DNA from: Amycolatopsis acidicola
GTDB taxonomy: Bacteria > Actinomycetota > Actinomycetes > Mycobacteriales > Pseudonocardiaceae
DNA length: 32,968 nt
Direction of reading: 5' to 3'
NCBI RefSeq assembly: GCF_007713735.2
Contig: NZ_VMNW02000093.1
Span: 1-32,968, forward strand
Shown: positions 15,054-21,919 of the stretch, one piece after another
Layout of the letters: each line of letters opens with the position of its first letter
How positions within the stretch are numbered: position 1 is the stretch's first letter
Translations under genes and position numbers: made by a program
The notes under the pieces: model-generated
Seen by the model: the letters and a program-made list of their open reading frames with translations, nothing else
Database searches by the model: none
What the model was told of the DNA's origin: nothing

Positions 15054-15626
15054 GTGACCAGGATCGTGGCCGGGAAAGCGGGCGGGCGCAGGCTCAAGGT
15101 GCCGCCGCAGGGGACGAGGCCGACGTCCGAGCGGGTCCGGGAAGCCCTGTTCAACGCGCTGGAAGCCGCGGGCGAGCTGCGTGACGCGCGAATTCTCGAC
15201 CTCTACGCCGGCTCCGGCGCGCTCGGGCTCGAGGCCCTTTCGCGCGGCGCGGCGGACGCGGTGTTCGTCGAATCGGATCGCCGGGCGGTGGCCGTGCTGC
15301 GCGGAAATGTGGCGGAACTCGCGTTGGGCGGCACGGTCCGCCCGGGGCCGGTGAACACCGTTTTGACGCAGCCCGCGGACAAACCCTTCGATCTGGTGCT
15401 CGCCGACCCGCCCTACGCCGTCGACGCCGCCGCGCTCGGCGTGATGCTCGAGGCGCTGGCCGCGGGCGGCTGGCTGGTGCCCGACGGGCTCGTGATCATC
15501 GAACGCGCGGAGCGCGCCGGCGAACCCCGCTGGCCTGCGGGTTTCGAGTCGCTGCGCACCATGCGCCACGGCGACACGGCGCTGTACTGGGCGGAGTACG
15601 TCACTTCACCGCGCCAGGGGGCCTGA
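15054..15626 (+). CDS. rsmD: 16S rRNA (guanine(966)-N2)-methyltransferase
   Basis: A 190-aa SAM methyltransferase of the RsmD family, which modifies G966 of 16S rRNA in the assembling 30S subunit. Seen: the N-terminal RIVAGKAGGRRLKVPPQGTRPTSERVREALFN signature (read in parts), SAM motif I ILDLYAGSGALGLEALSRGA, and the catalytic LADPPY motif. The length is typical. GTG 15054 gives the canonical MTRIVAGKAGG start and has no ribosome binding site; it may be leaderless. coaD follows after 21 nt, the usual rsmD-coaD pairing in many bacteria. It is divergent from helD. Confidence 0.95.
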   Translation: MTRIVAGKAGGRRLKVPPQGTRPTSERVREALFNALEAAGELRDARILDLYAGSGALGLEALSRGAADAVFVESDRRAVAVLRGNVAELALGGTVRPGPVNTVLTQPADKPFDLVLADPPYAVDAAALGVMLEALAAGGWLVPDGLVIIERAERAGEPRWPAGFESLRTMRHGDTALYWAEYVTSPRQGA

Positions 15627-15634
15627 CGGCCCGG

Positions 15635-15640
15635 TAACGT
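15635..15640 (+). promoter_or_regulatory. Possible -10 box in front of coaD
   Basis: TAACGT fits TANNNT and ends 7 nt before the coaD ATG. The 9-mer GGTAACGTC around it also occurs before pyc. It lies between rsmD and coaD, so coaD may have its own leaderless transcript besides readthrough. Confidence 0.35.
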
Positions 15641-15647
15641 CCGCTTC

Positions 15648-16175
15648 ATGCGGCGAGCGGTGTGTCCCGGTTCCTATGACCCAGCGACCAATGGACATCT
15701 CGACATCATCGAACGTTCCTCGACCCTCTTCGACGAGGTCGTGGTCGCGGTGCTGATCAACAAGAGCAAGAAGGGCCTGTTCTCCATCGAAGAGCGGATG
15801 GAGATGCTGACCGAGACGACGGCGCACCTGCCGAACGTGCGGATCGACTCGTGGCACGGGCTGCTCGTCGACTACTGCAGGCAGCACGACATCGCGGCCA
15901 TCGCCAAGGGCCTGCGCTCGGTCAGCGACTTCGACTACGAGCTGCAGATGGCGCAGATGAACCGCGAGCTGTCCGGGGTGGAAACCCTGCTGATGTCGAA
16001 CAACCCGGCCTACGGGTTCGTGTCCAGCTCGCTGGTCAAGGAGATCGCTACTTACGGCGGGGACGTGAAGAACCTGGTCCCGGGCGTGGTGTTCGAGCGA
16101 TTGATGGCGAAGGTGGCCGGGCGTGCTGCGCCGACTATTACCGATCCGGCCGGCAGTCACGGCTCAGCGGACTGA
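15648..16175 (+). CDS. coaD: Phosphopantetheine adenylyltransferase
   Basis: A 175-aa enzyme that transfers AMP from ATP to 4'-phosphopantetheine, giving dephospho-CoA, the penultimate step of CoA synthesis. Seen: CPGSYDPATNGHLDIIERS with the nucleotidyltransferase TxGH motif at T14-H17; GLRSVSDFDYELQMAQMNREL; and NPAYGFVSSSLVKEIATYGG, the C-terminal ATP-binding SSSxxKE segment. The first 160 residues are the whole usual enzyme. The last 15 (PTITDPAGSHGSAD region) form an extra tail whose DNA is one arm of an inverted repeat. No Shine-Dalgarno sequence precedes ATG 15648. Confidence 0.96.
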   Translation: MRRAVCPGSYDPATNGHLDIIERSSTLFDEVVVAVLINKSKKGLFSIEERMEMLTETTAHLPNVRIDSWHGLLVDYCRQHDIAAIAKGLRSVSDFDYELQMAQMNRELSGVETLLMSNNPAYGFVSSSLVKEIATYGGDVKNLVPGVVFERLMAKVAGRAAPTITDPAGSHGSAD

Positions 16176-16229
16176 AGTAGGCGGGCTGCCGGTTGGCGGG
16201 GTTGGCCTGCTTTCGGGCCGGATCGGTAA
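16138..16229 (+). repeat. Long-range inverted repeat spanning the coaD stop
   Basis: TTACCGATCCGGCC (16138-16151, inside coaD) is perfectly complementary to GGCCGGATCGGTAA (16216-16229). A smaller repeat overlapping its inner edge, CCGGCAG (16150-16156) with CTGCCGG (16186-16192), could form a competing stem. A folded transcript would hold the coaD stop codon in the loop. It may work as a terminator or an mRNA-stability structure. Confidence 0.5.
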
Positions 16230-16284
16230 CTCGGACGGCTGACGACGTTCGTCGGGACTTCCCCTGGTGATCACATTTTCGGGT

Positions 16285-16290
16285 TACGGT
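16285..16290 (+). promoter_or_regulatory. Possible -10 box giving a leaderless RNase transcript
   Basis: TACGGT fits TANNNT and ends exactly 6 nt before ATG 16297, where the signal peptide begins. No Shine-Dalgarno sequence and no clear -35 box are seen. Confidence 0.35.
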
Positions 16291-16296
16291 CCGAAA

Positions 16297-16728
16297 ATGA
16301 CTGACAGAACGCGCCGGGCGGCCGGAGCGCTGCTCGCCCTTTTGGTCACCCTGCTCACCGGATTCGGCGTCGCCGCGCCAGCGCAGGCGGCACCCACCGT
16401 CGCCACTTCCGTTGCCGCGCAACCGGATTGTGGCGACACCTCGAGCTACACGGTCGTCAAGCTCAGCGCGCTGCCCGCCGAAGCGACCGACACCTACAAC
16501 CTCATCCAGCAAGGCGGTCCGTACCCGTACGATCAGGACGGCACCGTCTTCTCCAACCGCGAGGGCCTGCTCCCGGCCTGCGCCTCCGGGTACTACCACG
16601 AGTACACGGTGGTCACCCCGGGTAGCGACACCCGCGGCACGCGGCGGATCGTCACCGGTTCGGGCGGCGAGTACTTCTACACCGGTGACCACTACGAAAG
16701 CTTCCAGCTCATCGACGTGAACTCCTAG
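16297..16728 (+). CDS. Secreted guanyl-specific ribonuclease (RNase Sa / N1 family)
   Basis: A 143-aa secreted RNase that cleaves RNA after guanosine. Residues 1-31 form a signal peptide (TRR, hydrophobic core, APAQA). The mature part follows Streptomyces RNase Sa closely: KLSALPAEATDTYNLI, PYDQDGTVFSNREGLLP, YYHEYTVVTPG, TRGTRRIVTG, YYTGDHY-type YFYTGDHYESFQLID. Equivalents of the RNase Sa catalytic residues are present: E102, R113, R117 and H132. Oddity: RNase Sa joins an N-terminal Cys to a C-terminal Cys. Here the C-terminal Cys is absent, and the pair available is C45 and C95 (LLPAC). ATG 16297 was chosen over an upstream in-frame GTG because it starts the signal peptide. No barstar-like inhibitor gene is adjacent. 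Confidence 0.92.
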   Translation: MTDRTRRAAGALLALLVTLLTGFGVAAPAQAAPTVATSVAAQPDCGDTSSYTVVKLSALPAEATDTYNLIQQGGPYPYDQDGTVFSNREGLLPACASGYYHEYTVVTPGSDTRGTRRIVTGSGGEYFYTGDHYESFQLIDVNS

Positions 16729-16745
16729 TTCACCTGACACGCCCG

Positions 16746-16773
16746 CCCGTCGCCCACCGCCACCCTCAACGGA
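16746..16773 (-). repeat. 28-bp box shared with the element near 22.1 kb
   Basis: Read on the minus strand this box matches 22121-22148 (plus) at 26 of 28 positions. It begins TCCGTTGAGGGTGG and ends GGGCGACGGG, with the two differences in the middle. It lies just after the RNase stop codon. Two non-coding copies suggest a dispersed repeat family. Confidence 0.6.
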
Positions 16774-16805
16774 GACGCTGACGCGTCGCGGACACGCCCA
16801 TGCAT

Positions 16806-16821
16806 GGCCTCCTCCGAGGCC
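16806..16821 (+). terminator. Intrinsic terminator after the RNase gene
   Basis: GGCCTC-ctcc-GAGGCC is a perfect 6-bp stem followed by TTTCCTCCATTT, a pyrimidine-rich tail that is unusually T-rich for this genome. It lies about 80 nt past the RNase stop and before sepIVA. Confidence 0.55.
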
Positions 16822-16883
16822 TTTCCTCCATTTAGCGGCAGACTGGACGCTGTACGTGGGGAAGGGCCACCGGAGGAGTTGCC

Positions 16884-17603
16884 GTGTACCGGGTGTTCGA
16901 GGCTCTCGACGAGCTCGTGACGATCGTGGAAGAGGCACGGGGCGTGCCGATGACTTCCAGCTGCGTGGTCCCGCGCGGCGACATGCTCGAGCTCCTCGAC
17001 GACGTCCGAGACGCGCTGCCGCGTGAAGTGGACGACGCGCAGGACGTGCTCGACAAACGGGACGAGGTGCTGCAGAAGGCGCGCTCCGAGGCGCACGAAA
17101 CCGTCACGCACGCCAACCAGGAAGCCGAGACGACGGTCGCGCAGGCCAGCGACGAGGCACAGCGCCTGCTCTCCGACGCGCAGGCGCGGGCCGAGCAGAT
17201 CATGGCCGACGCGCACGCCGAGGCCGAGCGCATGATCGCCGCGGGGCAGGCCGAGTACCAGAACCTCGTCGAACGGTCCCGGTCCGAATCCGAGCGGATG
17301 ATCCAGGCCGGCCGCGAGGCCTACGACCGCGCCATCGAGGACGCCCGGCACGAGCAGGCCCGGCTGGTCTCGCAGACCGAAGTGGTCCAGGCCGCGCACG
17401 CCGAGTCCGCCCGCATCGTCGACCAGGCACACGTCGAGGCCGACCAGCAGCGGACGGAGTGCGACGCGTACGTCGACGGGAAGCTCGCCGAGTTCTCCGA
17501 GCTGCTGTCGACCACGCTCCGCACGGTCGATTCGGGCCGCAACCACCTCCGTGCTCCCGCGGGCCTCGGCCAGCGCACCCCGCTGTACGACTACCAGCCC
17601 TGA
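16884..17603 (+). CDS. sepIVA: SepIVA-like DivIVA-domain septation protein
   Basis: A 239-aa protein with a short conserved N-terminus (MYRVFEALDELVTIVEEARGVP read in parts, then SSCVVPRGDMLELLDDVRDALP) followed by a long coiled coil (about 45-215). The coil is rich in A, E, Q and R, with repeats of the type EAxxxxxxAxAEAERM. The size, N-terminus and neighbours (coaD before, DUF177-rpmF-rnc after) match mycobacterial SepIVA (Rv2927c/MSMEG_2416), a septum-associated protein needed for division. The name rests on that similarity and context. GTG 16884 has a strong GGAGGAG (16872-16878) 5 nt upstream. Confidence 0.82.
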   Translation: MYRVFEALDELVTIVEEARGVPMTSSCVVPRGDMLELLDDVRDALPREVDDAQDVLDKRDEVLQKARSEAHETVTHANQEAETTVAQASDEAQRLLSDAQARAEQIMADAHAEAERMIAAGQAEYQNLVERSRSESERMIQAGREAYDRAIEDARHEQARLVSQTEVVQAAHAESARIVDQAHVEADQQRTECDAYVDGKLAEFSELLSTTLRTVDSGRNHLRAPAGLGQRTPLYDYQP

Positions 17604-17610
17604 CGCCCGG

Positions 17611-17616
17611 TAGCCT
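17611..17616 (+). promoter_or_regulatory. Possible -10 box for the DUF177-rpmF-rnc group
   Basis: TAGCCT fits TANNNT in the 56-bp gap after sepIVA, 43 bp before the DUF177 ATG. No clear -35 box. Readthrough from sepIVA is equally possible. Confidence 0.3.
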
Positions 17617-17659
17617 GGTGGGGTTGCCCATCTCGATACCTGATCCGAGTGCACTCACC

Positions 17660-18247
17660 ATGTCTGAAGACAAGACCTTCCTCGACACGCGCAATCCCTG
17701 GGTGATCGACACCCACGAGCTGGGACGCCGCGCGGGCCAGAGCCGTACCGTCGAACGGAACGCGCCGGTCACCACCGCGCTGGGCGTGCCCGGCGTGATC
17801 CTCGTGCCCGAGGGTTCCGAGATCGAGCTGGACCTGCTGCTGGAGTCGGTCGTGGAGGGTGTGCTGGTCACCGGCACCGCCGCGGCGCGCACCGAGGGCC
17901 AGTGCTCGCGCTGCCTCGACCCGCTCTCCGACGAGATCGAGATCGAGCTGACCGAGCTGTTCGCGTACCCGGACTCGACCACCGAGGCCACCACCGACGA
18001 GGACGAGGTCAGCAGGCTGGTCGACGGCAAGCTCGACCTCGAGCCCGCGGTCCGTGACGCGCTCGTGCTGGCCCTGCCGCAGGTGCCGCTGTGCACCGAG
18101 GACTGCCCAGGGCTGTGCCCGGAATGCGGCGGGAAGTGGGCCGATCTCGAGCCCGGCCACGGGCATGAGAAGATAGATCCTCGGTGGGCCGCGTTGGTCG
18201 AGCGCTTCGGTGACTCCCCTTCCGCCGGCCCGGACCAGCAGGCTTGA
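17660..18247 (+). CDS. DUF177 (YceD-like) domain protein
   Basis: A 195-aa protein of the YceD/DUF177 family, almost always encoded just before rpmF and thought to act in large-subunit rRNA or L32 metabolism. Seen: NPWVIDTHELGRRAG, GQCSRCLDPL, the family CxRC motif (about residues 81-84), an acidic mid-section ending in LDLEPAVRDALVLALPQVPLC, and a C-terminal metal-binding pattern CTEDCPGLCPECG. A longer open frame runs upstream, but its sequence overlaps sepIVA and has no family similarity, so ATG 17660 is chosen; its ribosome binding site is weak. rpmF begins 71 nt downstream. Confidence 0.88.
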   Translation: MSEDKTFLDTRNPWVIDTHELGRRAGQSRTVERNAPVTTALGVPGVILVPEGSEIELDLLLESVVEGVLVTGTAAARTEGQCSRCLDPLSDEIEIELTELFAYPDSTTEATTDEDEVSRLVDGKLDLEPAVRDALVLALPQVPLCTEDCPGLCPECGGKWADLEPGHGHEKIDPRWAALVERFGDSPSAGPDQQA

Positions 18248-18318
18248 CGAGCAGCAGCTCGGAAGCAAGTAAGCAGTGCTCGCGTCAGCGAGTGAACTTT
18301 GACTGAGGAGATGTAGTC

Positions 18319-18501
18319 GTGGCCGTCCCGAAGCGGAAGATGTCGCGAGCCAACACGCGCACCCGCCGGTCGTCGTGGAAAGCGGCCCCGGTGCAGTTGG
18401 TGCCGTGCTCGAACCGCGCCTGCCGTCAGCCGAAGCCGCAGCACGTGGCTTGCCCGACCTGTGGCCAGTACGACGGTCGACAGGTCGTCGAGCCTGCCTG
18501 A
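18319..18501 (+). CDS. rpmF: 50S ribosomal protein L32
   Basis: A 60-aa ribosomal protein of the large subunit. MAVPKRKMSRANTRTRRSSW is the standard L32 N-terminus. CSNRAC and CPTCG supply four cysteines for a zinc ribbon, so this is the zinc-binding form. GTG 18319 is preceded by GAGGAGAT about 8 nt upstream. It lies between DUF177 and rnc as in many actinobacteria. Confidence 0.96.
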   Translation: MAVPKRKMSRANTRTRRSSWKAAPVQLVPCSNRACRQPKPQHVACPTCGQYDGRQVVEPA

Positions 18502-18512
18502 GGCTGACCGAG

Positions 18513-19259
18513 ATGGGGGGTAAGTCGAAGCCGGGAGGGCCGGCTGCCGACCCAACACCACTGCTCGAAGCGCTCGGCGTCAACTTGGACGCCGAGCTGC
18601 TTACTCTCGCGCTGACACACCGGTCGTACGCCTACGAAAACGGGGGCCTGCCGCCGAACGAGCGGCTGGAGTTCCTCGGGGACGCGGTGCTGGGGCTGGT
18701 GGTCACCGATCACCTGTACCGGACGCATCCGGATCTGCCGGAAGGGCAGCTGGCGAAGCTGCGCGCGAGCGTGGTCAACATGCACGCGCTGGCCGGTGTC
18801 GCGCGCGGTCTCGGCGAGGGTGGGCTGGGCGCGCATCTGCTGCTGGGCAAGGGCGAAGAGCTCACCGGCGGCCGGGACAAGGCGAGCATCCTCGCCGACG
18901 GTCTCGAGGCGATCATCGGCGCGGTGTTCCTCGCGCACGGGATCGACGCGGGCCGCGATCTGGTGCACAGGCTGTTCGACGGCCTGCTGGCCGAGGCGCC
19001 GCTGCGCGGTGCCGGGCTGGACTGGAAGACGAGCCTGCAGGAGCTGACCGCGGCTTCCGGGCTCGGCGTGCCGGAGTACAAGGTCGAGGACACCGGTCCG
19101 GACCACCGCAAGGAGTTCAGCGCGGTGGTGCTGATCAGCGGCCGCGACCTCGGTCACGGCGATGGCACCACCAAGAAGGAAGCCGAGCAGAAGGCCGCCG
19201 AGACGGCCTGGCGCTCGCTTTCGGAGGAGCTGGAGCCGGAAGGCGAAAAGCCCGAGTAG
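18513..19259 (+). CDS. rnc: Ribonuclease III
   Basis: A 248-aa double-strand-specific endoribonuclease that processes rRNA precursors and structured mRNAs. The catalytic domain (about 14-165) has the signature NERLEFLGDAVLG at 49-61, with metal-binding E50, E53 and D57, and the later ADGLEAIIGAVF. The C-terminal dsRNA-binding domain (about 170-240) contains DWKTSLQELTA and KKEAEQKAAETAW. ATG 18513 lies 11 nt after the rpmF stop. An upstream extension of the frame overlaps rpmF and lacks similarity. The gene runs toward the phosphatase gene, with only 10 nt between the two stop codons. Confidence 0.95.
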   Translation: MGGKSKPGGPAADPTPLLEALGVNLDAELLTLALTHRSYAYENGGLPPNERLEFLGDAVLGLVVTDHLYRTHPDLPEGQLAKLRASVVNMHALAGVARGLGEGGLGAHLLLGKGEELTGGRDKASILADGLEAIIGAVFLAHGIDAGRDLVHRLFDGLLAEAPLRGAGLDWKTSLQELTAASGLGVPEYKVEDTGPDHRKEFSAVVLISGRDLGHGDGTTKKEAEQKAAETAWRSLSEELEPEGEKPE

Positions 19260-19269
19260 GCCGAGTAGG

Positions 19270-19980
19270 TCACGCCACGAGCCGGTCGCGGATGCTGTCG
19301 AGATCGGCCTCTTCCACTCCCGCTTCGAGCAGCAGGGCCCGCGCGTCGAATTCGCCGAGCGTGGCCAGGATGGCGGCGCGGGCGGTGGTTCCGTGCCGCG
19401 CGAGCATGACCGCGATCATCGGGCCCTGGTCCGGTTCGCCGAGCCGGGCGAACAAGGGGACGAGCGCCCGGGTGGACAGTTCGTAGTCCTCGGCGATGGT
19501 TTCCGCGGGCACCCCGGCCAGTGACAGCACGAGCAGCGTGGTCAGGCCGGCGCGGTCGCGTCCGGCGCCGCAGTGGAAGAGCACGCCGGGCTCGGCGCGG
19601 GCGAGCGCGGTGATCAGCGCGGCGCAGCGGTTCGCCTTCCGTGCCAGGAACGGCCGGTAGTACAGCGGGCTCCCGTCGAGCCCGTTTTCCTTGATGTGGC
19701 GCCAGAATTCGGCGTCCTCTTGGTCGTCGAGCGGGATTTCGAGCCGGGTGATCTCCCGTGGCGGCGCCTCTTCCCGGATCTCCTCGGCATTGCGCAGATC
19801 CACCACTGTCCGCAGCCCCGCCGCGCGCGCCGCCGCCCAGCCCGCCTCGGTGACGAAACCCGGTTGAGCGGAGCGGAAGAACGCGCCGAACCTGGTCACC
19901 CTGCCGTCCCGCGTGGGCAGTCCGCCCAGGTCTCTCGCGTTGAAGAACCCTTCCCAGTCAACCCATCTGCTCCGGTCCAT
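19270..19980 (-). CDS. Tyrosine-protein phosphatase (MptpB-like, Y_phosphatase3)
   Basis: A 236-aa protein of the MptpB-type tyrosine/lipid phosphatase family. Seen: NARDLGGLPTRDGRV (14-28), the family N-terminal motif; LRTVVDLRNAEEI; and the P-loop HCGAGRDRAG with catalytic C137 and R143 (CX5R). The residue after the Arg is Ala where most phosphatases have Ser or Thr, so turnover could be altered. The C-terminal helical part has LSLAGVPAETIAEDYELS. ATG 19980 gives the expected start; the longer upstream frame lies antisense to mutM. It is divergent from mutM, with 40 bp between the starts. Confidence 0.85.
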   Translation of the reverse strand: MDRSRWVDWEGFFNARDLGGLPTRDGRVTRFGAFFRSAQPGFVTEAGWAAARAAGLRTVVDLRNAEEIREEAPPREITRLEIPLDDQEDAEFWRHIKENGLDGSPLYYRPFLARKANRCAALITALARAEPGVLFHCGAGRDRAGLTTLLVLSLAGVPAETIAEDYELSTRALVPLFARLGEPDQGPMIAVMLARHGTTARAAILATLGEFDARALLLEAGVEEADLDSIRDRLVA

Positions 19981-20008
19981 GGCCCCGAGTGAACCAGAAA
20001 GCCCGCAG

Positions 20009-20014
20009 TAAGCT
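20009..20014 (+). promoter_or_regulatory. Possible -10 box giving a leaderless mutM transcript
   Basis: TAAGCT fits TANNNT and ends exactly 6 nt before ATG 20021. The intervening GGGGGA is too close to the start to be a normal Shine-Dalgarno sequence. Confidence 0.35.
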
Positions 20015-20020
20015 GGGGGA

Positions 20021-20887
20021 ATGCCGGAACTTCCCGAGGTCGAGGTCGTGCGCGCCGGGCTGCAGGCGCACGTCGCCGGGCGGGTCATCGAACAGGCCGA
20101 GGTGCTGCACCCCCGCGCGATCCGCCGGCACGCGCTCGGGTCCGAGGATTTCACGGGCAGGCTCGCCGGTGCGCGCGTCGAAGCGGCGAGCAGGCGCGGG
20201 AAGTACCTGTGGCTGGAGCTGTCCGACAAGGAAGCGCTCCTCGCGCACTTGGGCATGAGCGGCCAGATGCGGGTCCAGCCGGACGGCGCGCCCGACGAGA
20301 AGCACCTGCGTGTCCGCGTCCGGTTCGCCGATGGTGGCCCGGAATTGCGGTTCGTCGACCAGCGCACGTTCGGCGGGATGGCGATGGACGACCTCGTCGA
20401 ATCGGACGGCACGCTGCTGCCCGCCACGATCGCGCACATCGGCCGTGACCCGATGGATCCCGCCTTCGATCCGGTCCGCGCCGTGCGGGCTTTGCGGTCG
20501 CGACGCACGGAGGTCAAGCGCGCGCTGCTGGACCAGACCCTGGTTTCCGGCGTGGGCAACATCTACGCCGACGAAGCGCTCTGGCGCGCGAAGCTGCATT
20601 GGGCCCGCCCCACCGAAAAGCTCACCAACGCGCAAGGCACGGCGCTGCTCGCGGCGGCGACAGAGGTGATGAACGAGGCGCTGCGGGCAGGCGGGACGTC
20701 GTTCGATGCCTTGTACGTCAACGTGAACGGGCAGTCGGGCTACTTCGACCGGTCGCTGAATGTCTACGGCCAGGGCGATCGGCCGTGCCGCCGGTGCGGG
20801 ACGCCGATCCGCCGCGAGCCGTTCATGAACCGCTCCTCCTACTCCTGCCCGCGCTGCCAGCCGAAGCCGCGGAGCCCGCGCGCCTGA
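20021..20887 (+). CDS. mutM: Formamidopyrimidine-DNA glycosylase
   Basis: A 288-aa bifunctional glycosylase/AP lyase that removes 8-oxoguanine and formamidopyrimidines. MPELPEVEVVR supplies the catalytic P2 (after Met removal) and E3. RRGKYLWLEL carries K61. The middle part has VSGVGNIYADEALW, the helix-two-turn-helix region. A C-terminal zinc finger uses C256, C259, C276 and C279. The length is normal. The 8-oxoG-specific family reading is firm. The alpha/beta hydrolase gene starts 53 nt downstream and may be co-transcribed. Confidence 0.96.
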   Translation: MPELPEVEVVRAGLQAHVAGRVIEQAEVLHPRAIRRHALGSEDFTGRLAGARVEAASRRGKYLWLELSDKEALLAHLGMSGQMRVQPDGAPDEKHLRVRVRFADGGPELRFVDQRTFGGMAMDDLVESDGTLLPATIAHIGRDPMDPAFDPVRAVRALRSRRTEVKRALLDQTLVSGVGNIYADEALWRAKLHWARPTEKLTNAQGTALLAAATEVMNEALRAGGTSFDALYVNVNGQSGYFDRSLNVYGQGDRPCRRCGTPIRREPFMNRSSYSCPRCQPKPRSPRA

Positions 20888-20940
20888 ATCCTTTCGCCGC
20901 ACGCAACACGGCGGTAATGCCGGAGTGCTGGGCTGGGGGA

Positions 20941-21903
20941 GTGCGCAACCCGGAGAGACCGCTGACCGGGATCGGTCCGGACACCTTCGACCTGAAGTAC
21001 CGGACGATCCACGGCTACCGCCGCGCGTACCGCATGGCGGGCAGCGGTCCCGTGCTGCTGTTCATCCACGGCATCGGCGACGACTCGTCGACGTGGCTGG
21101 AGGTGCTGGCCTCGCTCACCGGCGAGTACACCGTGCTCGCCCCGGACCTGCTCGGCCACGGTGGCTCGGACAAACCGCGCGCCGATTACTCGGTGGCCGC
21201 CTACGCCTGTGGGATGCGGGATCTCCTTGCCACACTGGACATCGACCGGGTCACCGTGGTCGGGCATTCGCTCGGTGGCGGGGTCGCGATGCAGTTCGCC
21301 TACCAGTTCCCGGAACGCTGCGAGCGGCTCGTGCTGGTCGCCAGCGGCGGGATCGGCCTCGGCGTACATCCGTTGCTGCGGCTGGCCGCCGCGCCGGGCA
21401 CCGACCTGATGCTCCCGCTGCTGGGCAGTCTGCCCGTGCGGACGGCGCTGCGCGGCCTGCTCGCCGCGACGGGTGGTTTCGGCCTCGGCGAGGATCTCGA
21501 CTACGTGGTGCGCAAGTACGTGCGGCTGGCGGAATCCCCGAGCAGGCAAGCGTTCCTGCGCACGCTGCGGGCCGTGGTGGACTGGCGTGGGCAGGTCGTG
21601 AACATGCTCGACCGCACCTATTTGACCGAGGGCATCCCGACGATGCTCGTCTGGGGCACGCGGGATCACGTGGTGCCGAGCGAGCACGCGGCGGTGGCGC
21701 ACGACGCGATGCCGGGCAGCAGGCTGGAGATCTTCGAGGGCGCCGGGCACTTCCCGCATCACACGTCGCCGCAACGGTTTCTGGCCGTGCTGCGCGATTT
21801 CCTCACGCACACCCGCCCCGCACGCTACGACGTCCACCGATGGCGCGGGCTGCTTCGCCGCGCAGGCGCGGCCGCGACGCTGGGGATGTCCAGCGGGACG
21901 TAG
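20941..21903 (+). CDS. Alpha/beta fold hydrolase
   Basis: A 320-aa alpha/beta hydrolase. Seen: FIHGIGDDSSTW (oxyanion region, about 41-52), LAPDLLGHGGSDKP, nucleophile elbow GHSLGGG with S110, acid D242 in WGTRDHVVP, and base H270 in GAGHFPHH. The triad is complete. The substrate is unknown; similar mycobacterial proteins near mutM or elsewhere are lipid-type esterases, which is only a hint. GTG 20941 is preferred because VRNPERPLTGIGPDTFDLKYR looks like the conserved N-terminus; ATG 20917 in frame is the alternative. The start is preceded by GCTGGGGGA, as is the mutM start. Two hairpins follow the stop. Confidence 0.85.
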   Translation: MRNPERPLTGIGPDTFDLKYRTIHGYRRAYRMAGSGPVLLFIHGIGDDSSTWLEVLASLTGEYTVLAPDLLGHGGSDKPRADYSVAAYACGMRDLLATLDIDRVTVVGHSLGGGVAMQFAYQFPERCERLVLVASGGIGLGVHPLLRLAAAPGTDLMLPLLGSLPVRTALRGLLAATGGFGLGEDLDYVVRKYVRLAESPSRQAFLRTLRAVVDWRGQVVNMLDRTYLTEGIPTMLVWGTRDHVVPSEHAAVAHDAMPGSRLEIFEGAGHFPHHTSPQRFLAVLRDFLTHTRPARYDVHRWRGLLRRAGAAATLGMSSGT

Positions 21904-21919
21904 CGGGCCCACGACAGAA

